Positions 52,847 to 61,100 are shown, numbered from the stretch's first letter. The stretch is 64,000 bases of DNA from Fictibacillus sp. BK138 (GCF_004216955.1 NZ_SGXL01000001.1:3106061-3170060); one strand, 5' to 3'. Numbers and translations are program-made. Notes: a model not told the origin generated them from the sequence alone.

Positions 52847-53531
52847 AAAAAGGAAGCGTCCTTTTTTTGTATGCCCGAATAGACTCACGGCCGCCGATGC
52901 ATAGAAGCAGCCAAACCGTACCAGCGGAAAAGCCTGCGAGCACATCAGATGGATAGTGGACGCCTAAATAGATTCGGCTGAATCCGATCAGCAAAATCAA
53001 AGTAATAAAACCAATCCCAAATAATAGCTTGAGTGACCTGCCTCTCTGGCTTCTTATTACTAAGTAGCCTAGGAATCCATAATAAATTAGACTACCCATT
53101 GAATGACCACTAGGATAGCTGAACCCTTGTTCAATTACAAGACTGTTTTCCGGACGTATTCTTCCAAACCAGTGCTTAAGACCAAGATTGATAAGGCCAC
53201 CGCCTGCTACAGCAATAATATAAAATATGGCTCCCCAATAATTTTTGCGCTTTACGATCAGCCATATCAGACTGCCGATTAATAATATGGTGAGTATCGT
53301 AGTTGAACCTAGAAAAGTAATAAACTTCATAATAGCAGTTAACGTATCATTTCTAATTTCTGAAACGTAGTGAATGATTACTTGGTCAAATTGAAACCTT
53401 TCTTCTTCCATGAGATCTTCAGACAGTTCAAAGAAAACATTTAAGGAATAAAAAGAAAGAAAGAGACCGGCTAAAATATAAATAACGGGGAGTATCGGAA
53501 AAGGTAATTTATTTGCTATGTCTCGTAACAT
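52824..53531 (-). CDS. PAP2-superfamily membrane phosphatase
   Basis: The 235-residue protein has five to six helices and the three PAP2 motifs: KHWFGRIRP, PSGHSMGS and SRIYLGVHYPSD. It should dephosphorylate lipid phosphates such as phosphatidate or undecaprenyl diphosphate. The start at 53531 follows GAGGAG; a longer frame to 53567 lacks a site. Its last codons (KRTLPFFKRK) are made from the hairpin that ends the lipid kinase transcript. Confidence 0.87.
   Translation of the reverse strand: MLRDIANKLPFPILPVIYILAGLFLSFYSLNVFFELSEDLMEEERFQFDQVIIHYVSEIRNDTLTAIMKFITFLGSTTILTILLIGSLIWLIVKRKNYWGAIFYIIAVAGGGLINLGLKHWFGRIRPENSLVIEQGFSYPSGHSMGSLIYYGFLGYLVIRSQRGRSLKLLFGIGFITLILLIGFSRIYLGVHYPSDVLAGFSAGTVWLLLCIGGRESIRAYKKRTLPFFKRKHPQ
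52845..52868 (+). terminator. Terminator of the lipid kinase gene, inside the PAP2 coding end
   Basis: AAAAAAAGGA (52845-52854) pairs with TCCTTTTTTT (52859-52868). It overlaps the C-terminal codons of the convergent PAP2 gene. Confidence 0.7.
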
Positions 53532-53681
53532 AAGATCTCCTCTTTTTTGAAAATATATATACCTCAAGTTTTCACCGTTTGAACAAGGATTAAACTTTTT
53601 TAACCACCAGGCTGTGCTTTTTCATGTAGGATTTTTTCTAAAAGATTGTTGCTTTTGTTTTTTCTATACTCATCATTTGCA

Positions 53682-53899
53682 AGTGGATAGGAGCGTAAGG
53701 TGCGTGCCTACCACATGAGAAGCTTCTCGCTAGGCATGCTACGAGGAAGCTCACATCGGTAGCATTTACTTGTAGACGCAGGAGCAAGATTACTTCAATG
53801 AAGCGGTCAGGTGGAGACTCCTAATGGCGCAAAGCGGCAGGAGGCTCACCGCACGCCCCGTGGAAAGCGAGCAACCTGGAGAGGAGATCAACTACTTTC
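53682..53899. repeat. GC-rich dispersed repeat, copy R3, with an internal insert
   Basis: Both ends match R1 (GGAGCGTAAGGTGCG; GGCTCACCGCACGCCCC to GAGATCAACTACTTTC), but about 90 bp unlike R1/R2 lie between, around 53710-53800. It explains about half of the 449-bp gap between the PAP2 gene and the DUF3243 gene; 53532-53681 holds the PAP2 leader and nothing else recognised. Confidence 0.75.
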
Positions 53900-53941
53900 A
53901 AGAGCAACATTTTATGCGAAAACAGCCTTCATATAAAAGTA

Positions 53942-53972
53942 AAAAGCTGCCTGTATACAGGCAGCTTTTAGG
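53942..53972 (-). terminator. Terminator of the DUF3243 gene
   Basis: AAAAGCTGCCTGTA (53942-53955) is perfectly complementary to TACAGGCAGCTTTT (53956-53969). Confidence 0.88.
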
Positions 53973-53980
53973 TCTCATTT

Positions 53981-54313
53981 TTATTTAACAAGTCTCACTA
54001 GCATATGAGCCAGCTTATGGCGCTCTTCTTGTTCTCCGACTTTCCATAATTCTTTTAAGAGGTTTTCTTCAGAGTTGCGAGGCTCCTCATGAGCAGCAAG
54101 GTAATCAGCTACTTTTTCTGCCGTTTTCGCAAGTGTTTCCTCGCTCATACCCATCTTCTCGCCTACTTCAACTTTGCTATGGAGATAGCTTTTGAACTCT
54201 TCAAAGTTAGACAAGATTTCTTCTTTTTTGCTTTCGCTCATACGGTTTGCTGTGTCCTCCACCTTACTCATGTCCACGTCACGTTCTTTGTCCACCATGT
54301 GTCTGCTTTCCAT
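53981..54313 (-). CDS. DUF3243 family protein (YmfJ-like)
   Basis: The 110-residue protein matches DUF3243 (FEEFKSYLHSKVEVGEKMGM; YLAAHEEPRNSEENLLKELW; AHMLVRLV). The fold is small and helical and its function is unknown; B. subtilis YmfJ is a relative. An N-terminal 38-residue charged extension is present. The start at 54313 follows AAGGAGGT; the frame upstream to 54448 is unsupported. Confidence 0.85.
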   Translation of the reverse strand: MESRHMVDKERDVDMSKVEDTANRMSESKKEEILSNFEEFKSYLHSKVEVGEKMGMSEETLAKTAEKVADYLAAHEEPRNSEENLLKELWKVGEQEERHKLAHMLVRLVK

Positions 54314-54518
54314 TTTTGTTACCTCCTTAAAAGTATGTGTGTATGACCTTTGTTTAACAAATGTGTCAGGCCTGTTATCCTTTTTCCTTTTTTTACACAT
54401 CTTAAACGTATTTATACAGTTTGATTTGTTTCCGTTTTTTCTATTCATACTTTCGGTTTACTATGATTAGAAAAAGGGAAGGATACTTTTGTAGAACAAG
54501 ATTCAGGAGGTTATACAA

Positions 54519-54950
54519 ATGGAAAAAGACTTACAAGCACTAATTGATGGACTAAATGAGGATCTTGCAAACGAGTACTCTGCGATCATTATGTACAATC
54601 ATAATGCTGCAACAGTATCAGGCTTGTACCGTCAGATCTTAAAACCTTTCTTCCAAAGTGAAATTTCGGATGAGCAGGGACATGCTCTTTATCTAGCAGA
54701 AAAGATCAAAACATTAGGCGGAACACCAACTACTCAGCCGAAGCCAGTTAAACAAGTAGAAAGCGTACGCGAAATGCTTGAAGAAGCCCGTAATGCTGAA
54801 GAAGACACGATCAGACGTTATGAAGAGCGCAAAGAGCAAGCATCAAACTTAAAGCTGACTGAATTAGTTGTTCAGCTTGAAGATATGATTGCTGATGAAA
54901 CAAAGCATAAGGAAGAAATGGATCGTCTCTTGAGCGACAGCCGATTCTAA
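54519..54950 (+). CDS. Ferritin-like di-iron protein
   Basis: The 143-residue four-helix protein has carboxylate/His iron ligands in NEYSAIIMYNHNA, SDEQGHALYLAEKI and ADETKHKEEM, as in bacterioferritin/rubrerythrin-like domains. It could bind iron or detoxify peroxide. It has a good CAGGAGG site and its own terminator, and is divergent from the DUF3243 gene. Confidence 0.85.
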   Translation: MEKDLQALIDGLNEDLANEYSAIIMYNHNAATVSGLYRQILKPFFQSEISDEQGHALYLAEKIKTLGGTPTTQPKPVKQVESVREMLEEARNAEEDTIRRYEERKEQASNLKLTELVVQLEDMIADETKHKEEMDRLLSDSRF

Positions 54951-54963
54951 ACGATATATGAAT

Positions 54964-54998
54964 AAAAGACCAGCTATCATTTTAGCTGGTCTTTTTGG
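54964..54998 (+). terminator. Terminator of the ferritin-like gene
   Basis: AAAAGACCAGCT (54964-54975) pairs with AGCTGGTCTTTT (54984-54995), followed by TGG. Confidence 0.88.
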
Positions 54999-55035
54999 TG
55001 GTTATATAAAGCTGCTGAAGAAAGCTAGCTTTCAC

Positions 55036-55782
55036 TTATATATCTCTACTCTGTTCCATCAAAACACGCCATCTGAAACAGTTTTGAGCCACTTCCCCGA
55101 GATCTTCTAAGAAATGATAATTGGCATATGCTCCAACAATCGCGCCTAACCCTGGAACCATCTGAAGCATCTTAATCAAATCGATATGGTCACGATAGTC
55201 CTGTTGCAGCTCTTGCCAGTTTATATTGTCAATTGCACCTGGGTGCTCAGGAAACTCATGAATCGTTTCTTTCCAAAATACTACCTTTTCAAACGCTTCT
55301 TTTCTTTTATGAGGATCCGAAAAAGCAAGACGGAACACATGAAGTATGAAAATCCGTTCTCTGTAGTCTTTTACATCCAATCCATAAATACTTGCTGCTT
55401 CAAAAAGAAACTTCATTTTTATTCCCAGCAGCAGTGGAAAATCTGCAAGACCAAGTAATATTCCGCCTGCCCCTGTACCAGCACCTTCTACAGCTGCTGT
55501 TTTTTTATAAAAAGCGAGACGTTCTTTCAGCTTTTCATCTCTTTCACGAAGTTCTGCTTCGAGCTGATTCGTCCGTTTTGTCGTATATTCCGATCCGACT
55601 AAAGTAGCTTTTATCATATGCTTCATACTGGCTGTAACCACATCATGAACCTTTTGAGGTATTTTCTCATTAATCTTTGTCTGAATGGATTTTGTAGCTT
55701 TGTTCCAAAGAGTTGGACGCTTCGTCATTTCTATTTCCCATTTTTTAAGCTCTTCAAAAACTTTTTCATCATACGTGTTCAT
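55036..55782 (-). CDS. ecsC: EcsC family protein
   Basis: The 248-residue protein matches EcsC, with the hydrophobic glycine-rich segment GAGGILLGLADFPLLLGIK (about 112-130). EcsC is the third product of the ecs operon; its function is unclear. The start at 55782 follows GGAGAGGGGAG. Here it is separated from ecsA-ecsB by a 1.4-kb flavoenzyme gene. Confidence 0.88.
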   Translation of the reverse strand: MNTYDEKVFEELKKWEIEMTKRPTLWNKATKSIQTKINEKIPQKVHDVVTASMKHMIKATLVGSEYTTKRTNQLEAELRERDEKLKERLAFYKKTAAVEGAGTGAGGILLGLADFPLLLGIKMKFLFEAASIYGLDVKDYRERIFILHVFRLAFSDPHKRKEAFEKVVFWKETIHEFPEHPGAIDNINWQELQQDYRDHIDLIKMLQMVPGLGAIVGAYANYHFLEDLGEVAQNCFRWRVLMEQSRDI

Positions 55783-55838
55783 CTTACTCCCCTCTCCTAG
55801 ACAATACGTTAACTTTGTTTTACAAGTTTCAAAATGAT

Positions 55839-57209
55839 TCAAATTTCGTTTGCAGTTGGAATACCTAACGGAAAATGAAATAGATTTTCAGGATCATATT
55901 TTGTTTTTACTTCGATCAGCCTTGGCAGATTCTCGAAATAGCATTGTTCAAGCCAGTTCTTAATGCAATTGTCATGAAAATTCACGTAAGCCCCATCCGC
56001 ATATGGCAATAGAGAATTCCTTAATCTTTCTACCCACTTTGTATTAATATCCGCTTCTCGCTCATTTTCCCATTTCGTAATATACAGCAAGCTGAACAGC
56101 GCTTTTCGATGCACATAGGCGGTACAGGTAGGACAAACTTCACCTGATCTTCCAGCCAGTGCCTGCAGCTGCACTTTGTTTTCAGAACTTGGAGATTTAG
56201 ACAAGAAGTCTTTTAATATTTTTATCCCTTCTCGTGGCAGAAGCATTTTTGCAAATGCACCTGTATTTTTAAAAGGATGGGCATCCGGGTCGCCATGGTT
56301 GACCGAATATTCCTCCATACCTGGCATCATCCCGCCGAACATTTTTACTGCATCCAGGTATGAGACGTTTTTTATCTCTACTTTTTTCGGTGGATAGGCA
56401 TCGATTAATGGCTGAACAATACGCCATAATTCGAAAGCCGTTCCTGTAAACTCTCCTAATGCTCTGATCTCTCCCTTTTCTTTCGTTAAGAGATCAATAA
56501 TTGCAGTCAGCCTTATATCCGTAGATGGTGCCCAATTCTGCCAAGCCATCACAACTGGTTCAAACCCTTTCCAGTCCCATGTGATATTTAACGTTGCTAC
56601 TCTATCAACAGGAATCACATGAAATACAAATGACGTAACTACACCAAAGTTGCCTCCTCCGCCTCCTCGCGACGCCCAGAATAAATCAGCATTCTTTTCT
56701 CTGTTTGCCGTAATCATTTTTCCTTTTGCATCTACCATCTCTAATTCGATTAATTGGTCGATCAACATGCCGTACGGCCGGGTCAGCATGCCCCAGCCTC
56801 CTCCGAGGGTAAGCCCTGACAATCCTACGGAAGGACATGTCCCTCCTGGAATTGTATATCCTTCTTCATACAGCCTTTCATAAAGCGGAAATAGAAGAGA
56901 CCCTGCACCTAGTCTTGCTGTTTTTGTCTTATGATTCACCTTGATCTCGTTCATCTCACTAATGTCGATGACAAGCCCCCCGTCCAGTGACGAATAAGCT
57001 TCATAGCTATGTCTGCCTGTTCGAATCCTAAACTTCACCTTTTTCTCTCTTGCCCAGCAAATAGCATTGGATACGTCTTTAGCTGTGCTGCAAAAATTAA
57101 TTACACTTGGGAAAAGATCAAAGCGTGTATTAAATTCTTCCCGGGCAAGGTCATATTCAGGATTGCCTGGTGTTACAATTCTGCCTGTCAGCCTGCATTT
57201 CCCCATCAT
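55839..57209 (-). CDS. FAD-linked oxidase, berberine-bridge-enzyme type
   Basis: The 456-residue protein has an N-terminal FAD_binding_4 domain and a C-terminal BBE domain (YVNFHDN...; WLEQCYFENLPRLIEVKTKYDPENLF). Both residues for bicovalent FAD are present: His67 in GRHSYE and Cys125 in GGTCPSVGLSG. Such enzymes oxidise sugars, alcohols or secondary metabolites. It lies between ecsC and ecsB, with a terminator upstream and its own AAGGAG site, so it is probably transcribed separately and was inserted into the ecs operon. Confidence 0.87.
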   Translation of the reverse strand: MMGKCRLTGRIVTPGNPEYDLAREEFNTRFDLFPSVINFCSTAKDVSNAICWAREKKVKFRIRTGRHSYEAYSSLDGGLVIDISEMNEIKVNHKTKTARLGAGSLLFPLYERLYEEGYTIPGGTCPSVGLSGLTLGGGWGMLTRPYGMLIDQLIELEMVDAKGKMITANREKNADLFWASRGGGGGNFGVVTSFVFHVIPVDRVATLNITWDWKGFEPVVMAWQNWAPSTDIRLTAIIDLLTKEKGEIRALGEFTGTAFELWRIVQPLIDAYPPKKVEIKNVSYLDAVKMFGGMMPGMEEYSVNHGDPDAHPFKNTGAFAKMLLPREGIKILKDFLSKSPSSENKVQLQALAGRSGEVCPTCTAYVHRKALFSLLYITKWENEREADINTKWVERLRNSLLPYADGAYVNFHDNCIKNWLEQCYFENLPRLIEVKTKYDPENLFHFPLGIPTANEI

Positions 57210-57271
57210 TCAGGTCTCCTTTCATAGAACTGTTCAAGGTAACATATGAAAGGAGCCCACTTATGGTTAAA

Positions 57272-57304
57272 CAAAAAAACTTCCTAACCTATAAGGCTAG
57301 GAAG
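57272..57304 (-). terminator. Terminator of ecsAB
   Basis: CTTCCTA (57280-57286) pairs with TAGGAAG (57298-57304), followed by a T-run on the minus strand. The stem overlaps the ecsB stop codon. Confidence 0.8.
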
Positions 57305-58514
57305 ATAGCGTAATATGTTTTTTTGTCATAGACGGCAGGCGTAACAGGCTGTAAGCTAATGATGCAGCAGGCATCAATAGTGCAATCAGCCAATCACCCG
57401 TAAGTAATCCGTAAAACACTCCGTATAAGAGTCCTTGGATCAATAAAAGCCCCCGTAGCCACTTCATGAATGCGGTGATTTTCACATTAGACTCGATCGG
57501 ATATATGTTGAAAATCACATTCCATCTATATTGCGTGTAGAGTGTAAACAATTGGAGTGACAGCATTTGAAAGAACAATATCACAACAGCCAGCTGCCAC
57601 CAACCGGCTGGAATCAGATACAGAAAAAGAAAACCGATTAAGATCAGCCTTATGTACAATCCTAAGTAATCACCTGATCGGATGAAAGTTTTCATAAACA
57701 GTGCTGACATCATATTCTTTTTCTTAAAAGAGAACGTACCAAGCATGTTCAGCAAAGGCCTTTTATTCACGGTTTGTTTCAGTGCAGGAACATCTGTGAA
57801 GTAGTTTACTAAACGGTACCCCTTCATCTTAAGTGTCTGTTCTTCCGCTAAAAGCATTTCCCATTGATAACCATGCATCTTCTTAAATACTCCGAACACA
57901 AAGTTCTTTAAAACATACATAATCGCAAACATGGCAATTAAAAAGACATAAGCTTCGTTAAACAGAAGATATACATAAACAAAGTTCACGATAAATCTCA
58001 TGATCTTATAGTTCATTTGATGGCTTTTATACGGCAGCCTTCTCTCTTCCCATGCTACATACAAATTAAAAACTTTCGCAGCGATTAAGAAGAAAGCAAA
58101 AGTGACATACATTTTCCATCCATCTGTAATGAACACCTGTACAATCGGCCAGGTTAGAGTAAATACGAAAAGTGTTATGAACGAACCGCTCGCGATCGCT
58201 GAAGATAAACTCTTTGAAAAGTATTGCTTCATTCCAGATTCAACAGGGAGTAAAAAAACCAGGTCTCCCTCTTTTAATAATGTTCTGATCGCACTTTTCG
58301 TCAGTAAGAACGAAAACAGAACCGTCAAAATAAGTACGGCAGGAAAATTCTCCGGCAGTGCTTTAAGAAGCTTTGCATAATAGATACTTCCCACAATGAT
58401 GAGTAAAATTAATGAAACAATGAGTCCGCTGTTTGCCATTAAACTAAAATATTTTAACGTTTGAGTTAAATGTGCGTTGCGGCGTTTGCGCCATAATTTT
58501 TTTACATCGATCAT
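57297..58514 (-). CDS. ecsB: ABC transporter permease EcsB
   Basis: The 405-residue membrane protein has about ten helices in the EcsB pattern (KKLWRKRRNAHLTQTLKYFS at the N-terminus). With EcsA it forms an ABC exporter needed for protein secretion, competence and intramembrane proteolysis in B. subtilis. The ATG overlaps the ecsA stop by four bases. Confidence 0.9.
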   Translation of the reverse strand: MIDVKKLWRKRRNAHLTQTLKYFSLMANSGLIVSLILLIIVGSIYYAKLLKALPENFPAVLILTVLFSFLLTKSAIRTLLKEGDLVFLLPVESGMKQYFSKSLSSAIASGSFITLFVFTLTWPIVQVFITDGWKMYVTFAFFLIAAKVFNLYVAWEERRLPYKSHQMNYKIMRFIVNFVYVYLLFNEAYVFLIAMFAIMYVLKNFVFGVFKKMHGYQWEMLLAEEQTLKMKGYRLVNYFTDVPALKQTVNKRPLLNMLGTFSFKKKNMMSALFMKTFIRSGDYLGLYIRLILIGFLFLYLIPAGWWQLAVVILFFQMLSLQLFTLYTQYRWNVIFNIYPIESNVKITAFMKWLRGLLLIQGLLYGVFYGLLTGDWLIALLMPAASLAYSLLRLPSMTKKHITLSS

Positions 58515-59254
58515 GTCACTTTACCCCGAGCTACATAAAGATAGATCTCATCAAGGGTAGCCTCAGTCAAACCGCTTCTTTCCCTCAGTTCCTCTAAAGT
58601 ACCGCTTAGCACTAGTCTGCCTTCATGCATGATCAAGAAACGGTCACAGTACCTCTCGGCCGTAGATAGGATATGAGTGGACATTAAGATTCCTGCACCG
58701 CTATTTTTAAAAGTAACCATATATTCAAGGAAAGATTGAATACCTAGCGGATCTAGTCCCACGAATGGCTCGTCTACAATATATAATTTCGGCTCTACTA
58801 ATAGAGCGCAAAGGATCATTACCTTTTGTTTCATCCCTTTAGAGAATTGGTTCGGAAACCATTTAATCTTATTATCCATACGAAACTCTTCAAGCAAAGG
58901 CCTTACTCTTGTTAAGAAAGTTTGTTCTTCAAGACCATAAGCCATAGCCGTTAACTCAAGATGCTCCCATAACGTTAACTCTTCATAAAGGATCGGCATC
59001 TCTGGAATATAAGTAAACTGGCTGCGGTAATTTTCGGGTTCATCCCGGAAGGTTTGCTCTAAAATTTTCGAGCTGCCAGACATTGGTTCCATCAACCCGA
59101 GAACATGTTTAATCGTCGTACTTTTTCCAGCCCCGTTTAACCCGATCAGCCCGACAATCTCACTTTCTTTCACAGAAAAATTAAGGTTATGGATAACAGG
59201 CTGATTCGGCAAATAACCGCCCGTTAAGTCACTTACTTCTAGGATAGGTTTCAT
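58511..59254 (-). CDS. ecsA: ABC transporter ATP-binding protein EcsA
   Basis: The 247-residue ATPase has Walker A GLNGAGKST, the signature QFSKGMKQKV and Walker B LYIVDEPFVGLDP. It forms the Ecs transporter with EcsB. AGGGAGGG precedes the ATG. The divergent or upstream neighbour in the standard order is hit, here separated by a lipoprotein gene and repeats. Confidence 0.92.
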   Translation of the reverse strand: MKPILEVSDLTGGYLPNQPVIHNLNFSVKESEIVGLIGLNGAGKSTTIKHVLGLMEPMSGSSKILEQTFRDEPENYRSQFTYIPEMPILYEELTLWEHLELTAMAYGLEEQTFLTRVRPLLEEFRMDNKIKWFPNQFSKGMKQKVMILCALLVEPKLYIVDEPFVGLDPLGIQSFLEYMVTFKNSGAGILMSTHILSTAERYCDRFLIMHEGRLVLSGTLEELRERSGLTEATLDEIYLYVARGKVT

Positions 59255-59324
59255 TTTATTACCCTCCCTTTTCTTTTGTTTATCTTTACTTATCTATTAT
59301 TTACCATATTTTCCGTTTTACCCT

Positions 59325-59852
59325 TTAAGATGCAGGCATTGGAGTTGGTGTAGGCTCCGCGAAACCTTCTTCATACTTCTCATCAATCATTTTTCGAATC
59401 TCCAGTGTGCTCTTGCCTTCTGCAGATTCACTCATACTGATCGCCGCAATTTCAAGACAAGTACCGCATTTTGTTCCATGATCATCCCATACGATCTTTC
59501 CATCTTCTTTATTATCAGCTACAAAGCAATCATAATTGTTTTTGTGCCCAGCCGAATCCCCGCACCCGCAATAACAAGGCATGGATTCCAGCACTTCTTT
59601 AAACTTTGGGGCAGCCGCATAAATCGCTGAAATATTTTCAGGCTGTTTATCTAAAAATGCAGGCATAATGTCAATAGAAGCTGTTAATTGTTGAATATCA
59701 CCATTAGGAAGATGCTCTTCATGTGCACTTTCCTTATGTTCTTGTTGTGATTGCTCTTGATGATTCTTATGCTCTTCTTTCTCATTCCCGCATCCTGAGA
59801 TGAGAACACATGCAGCTAGAGTCATCGTTATTACTAGTTGTCTTCTTTTCAC
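59325..59852 (-). CDS. PCYCGC motif-containing lipoprotein
   Basis: The 175-residue protein has a lipoprotein signal with lipobox LISGC (Cys21), a His/Glu/Gln-rich linker (HKNHQEQSQQEHKES) and a domain with the PCYCGCGDSAGH signature plus further cysteines (DCF, KCGTC). Metal or redox binding outside the membrane is likely; function not established. The GTG at 59852 follows GAGGAGGG. It is one of few genes between ecsA and hit. Confidence 0.85.
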   Translation of the reverse strand: MKRRQLVITMTLAACVLISGCGNEKEEHKNHQEQSQQEHKESAHEEHLPNGDIQQLTASIDIMPAFLDKQPENISAIYAAAPKFKEVLESMPCYCGCGDSAGHKNNYDCFVADNKEDGKIVWDDHGTKCGTCLEIAAISMSESAEGKSTLEIRKMIDEKYEEGFAEPTPTPMPAS

Positions 59853-59940
59853 GGAGGACCCTCCTCTTGTCATTCTTACCTAATAATAGCTCAATTCAAG
59901 CCATCTTTTCCAATTTAATATGTATAACAAGTGAGACTGT

Positions 59941-60199
59941 ATGGACAGAATATTATTGAAGAAGGTATCCCCCCTTCTTCAGGGAGAAAGATACAACGGT
60001 TCAGATTTTTATGTTTTATGCAATTCATTTTAAGGAGATGGTTCTCTTGGACTATTCAGTGCTTGAGCAATTGCAGATTCTTAAACAAGAGGTGCATGGC
60101 TAAAAAATCTTTTGCTTTGTTTTCATGTTCTCCTTTCTTCTCTAACCTCTATAAGAAGGAGAGTTCTATTTTATAATAGGACTCTTCTTCTTTATTTTT
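59941..60199 (+). other. Possible small transcription unit (short ORFs and a strong terminator)
   Basis: No long gene fits here, yet a strong plus-strand terminator lies at 60154-60191 (17-bp stem with two G-U pairs, then TTATTTTTA), so something is transcribed. Two short frames precede it: 59941-60033 (30 codons, no clear ribosome site) and 60047-60103 (TTG start, 18 codons, MDYSVLEQLQILKQEVHG) with AAGGAG nine bases upstream. A hairpin TGAAGAAGG/CCTTCTTCA lies at 59957-59981. It may be a small protein gene or a small RNA; no homologue recognised. Confidence 0.35.
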
Positions 60200-60228
60200 A
60201 CCTATTTTTTTGATAGCTATTGCACTTA

Positions 60229-60511
60229 GAAGTGGTTGATTTCCGTTCTAGGATGCCCACTTTCCGCGGGATGTGCGGTGAGCCTCTGAGATTGCGTCTG
60301 TATTTTGGTAAAAAAGAGATCCTTTGAGCGAAGAATGAAGATTTTGAGCGAAACTAAAGGAAGTCTGAGCGAAACGTGAGAATCTTGAGCGTAACTCGGC
60401 TTTTTTGAGTGAAACTCAGGATTTTTGAGCGAACGTGTAATAAATATAAGAACACGTACCGTAAAGTCGCTACACTTAGCCGTATCCTCGCATCTTACAC
60501 TCCAATAACTT
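60229..60511. repeat. Dispersed repeat R6 split by phased array G (6 units) and its head element
   Basis: R6 begins at 60229 (GAAGTGGTTGATTTCCG) and its far end appears at 60480-60511 (CGCATCTTACACTCCAA). Between lie six TGAGCGAA-type units with GAG at 60326, 60346, 60367, 60387, 60407 and 60427, then the head element in reverse (60431-60466; GAACGTGTAATAAATATAAG). With the unit before it, this explains most of the 737-bp gap between the PCYCGC gene and hit. Confidence 0.8.
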
Positions 60512-60589
60512 ATCATTTTTAGAAAACAGCCTTATTCTTCTCGTCGTTAATGTGTGTTATGATAAGTAAAAAAAAATGAGGTGAGCTGC

Positions 60590-61018
60590 TTGTCCCATGA
60601 TTCAAACTGCATTTTTTGTAAAATTGTTGAGGGTGTTATTCCTTCCTACAAAGTGTATGAAGATGAGAATGTTCTTGCCTTTCTAGACATCAGCCAGGTT
60701 ACAAAAGGACATACGCTGATCATTCCAAAGGAACATTCAAAAGATGTTTTTGAGCTGTCTGAAGAAACTGCAGCCAAGCTTTTTTCTGCTGTGCCTAAAA
60801 TCGCTTCTAGCATTAAACAAACGTTTAACCCCATCGGATTGAATCTTTTAAATAATAACGGAGAAGCTGCCGGCCAGTCTGTCTTCCACTTCCATATGCA
60901 TTTTATACCCCGTTATGGATCAGGCGACGGTTTTGGTGCAGTATGGAAAACGCAGGAGCTCCCTGTTGAAGAAATGGCTGAGATCGCTCAAACCATTAAA
61001 GAAAACGTCAAGAACTAA
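60590..61018 (+). CDS. hit: HIT family protein Hit
   Basis: The 142-residue histidine-triad hydrolase has CIFCKI (Cys7, Cys10) and the catalytic HFHMHFIPR (His100, His102, His104). It hydrolyses adenosine phosphoramidate-type nucleotides. The start is the TTG at 60590, five bases after GAGGTGA; the GTG at 60581 lies in that site. Position next to ecs and serC matches B. subtilis hit. Confidence 0.92.
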   Translation: MSHDSNCIFCKIVEGVIPSYKVYEDENVLAFLDISQVTKGHTLIIPKEHSKDVFELSEETAAKLFSAVPKIASSIKQTFNPIGLNLLNNNGEAAGQSVFHFHMHFIPRYGSGDGFGAVWKTQELPVEEMAEIAQTIKENVKN

Positions 61019-61029
61019 CACTACATAGT

Positions 61030-61061
61030 AAAACTGCCTATCTTTTTTCAGGCAGTTTTTT
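61030..61061 (+). terminator. Terminator of hit
   Basis: AAAACTGCCT (61030-61039) pairs with AGGCAGTTTT (61050-61059), followed by TT and C. Confidence 0.85.
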
Positions 61062-61100
61062 CATATTCAGGAGCATTATATCACCAGAGGAGGAAAAGAA

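Noticed and set aside
59931-60176. 81-codon frame between the PCYCGC gene and hit
   Set aside because: No ribosome site and composition unlike a protein; the shorter frame at 60047-60103 is the better-supported candidate.
9072-60431. Phased arrays as CRISPR
   Set aside because: Repeat units are under 12 bp, spacers about 11-14 bp, and no cas genes are present.
9072-60431. Phased arrays as plasmid or phage iterons
   Set aside because: Iterons share one sequence at one origin with a Rep gene; here there are eight loci, different units and no Rep gene.
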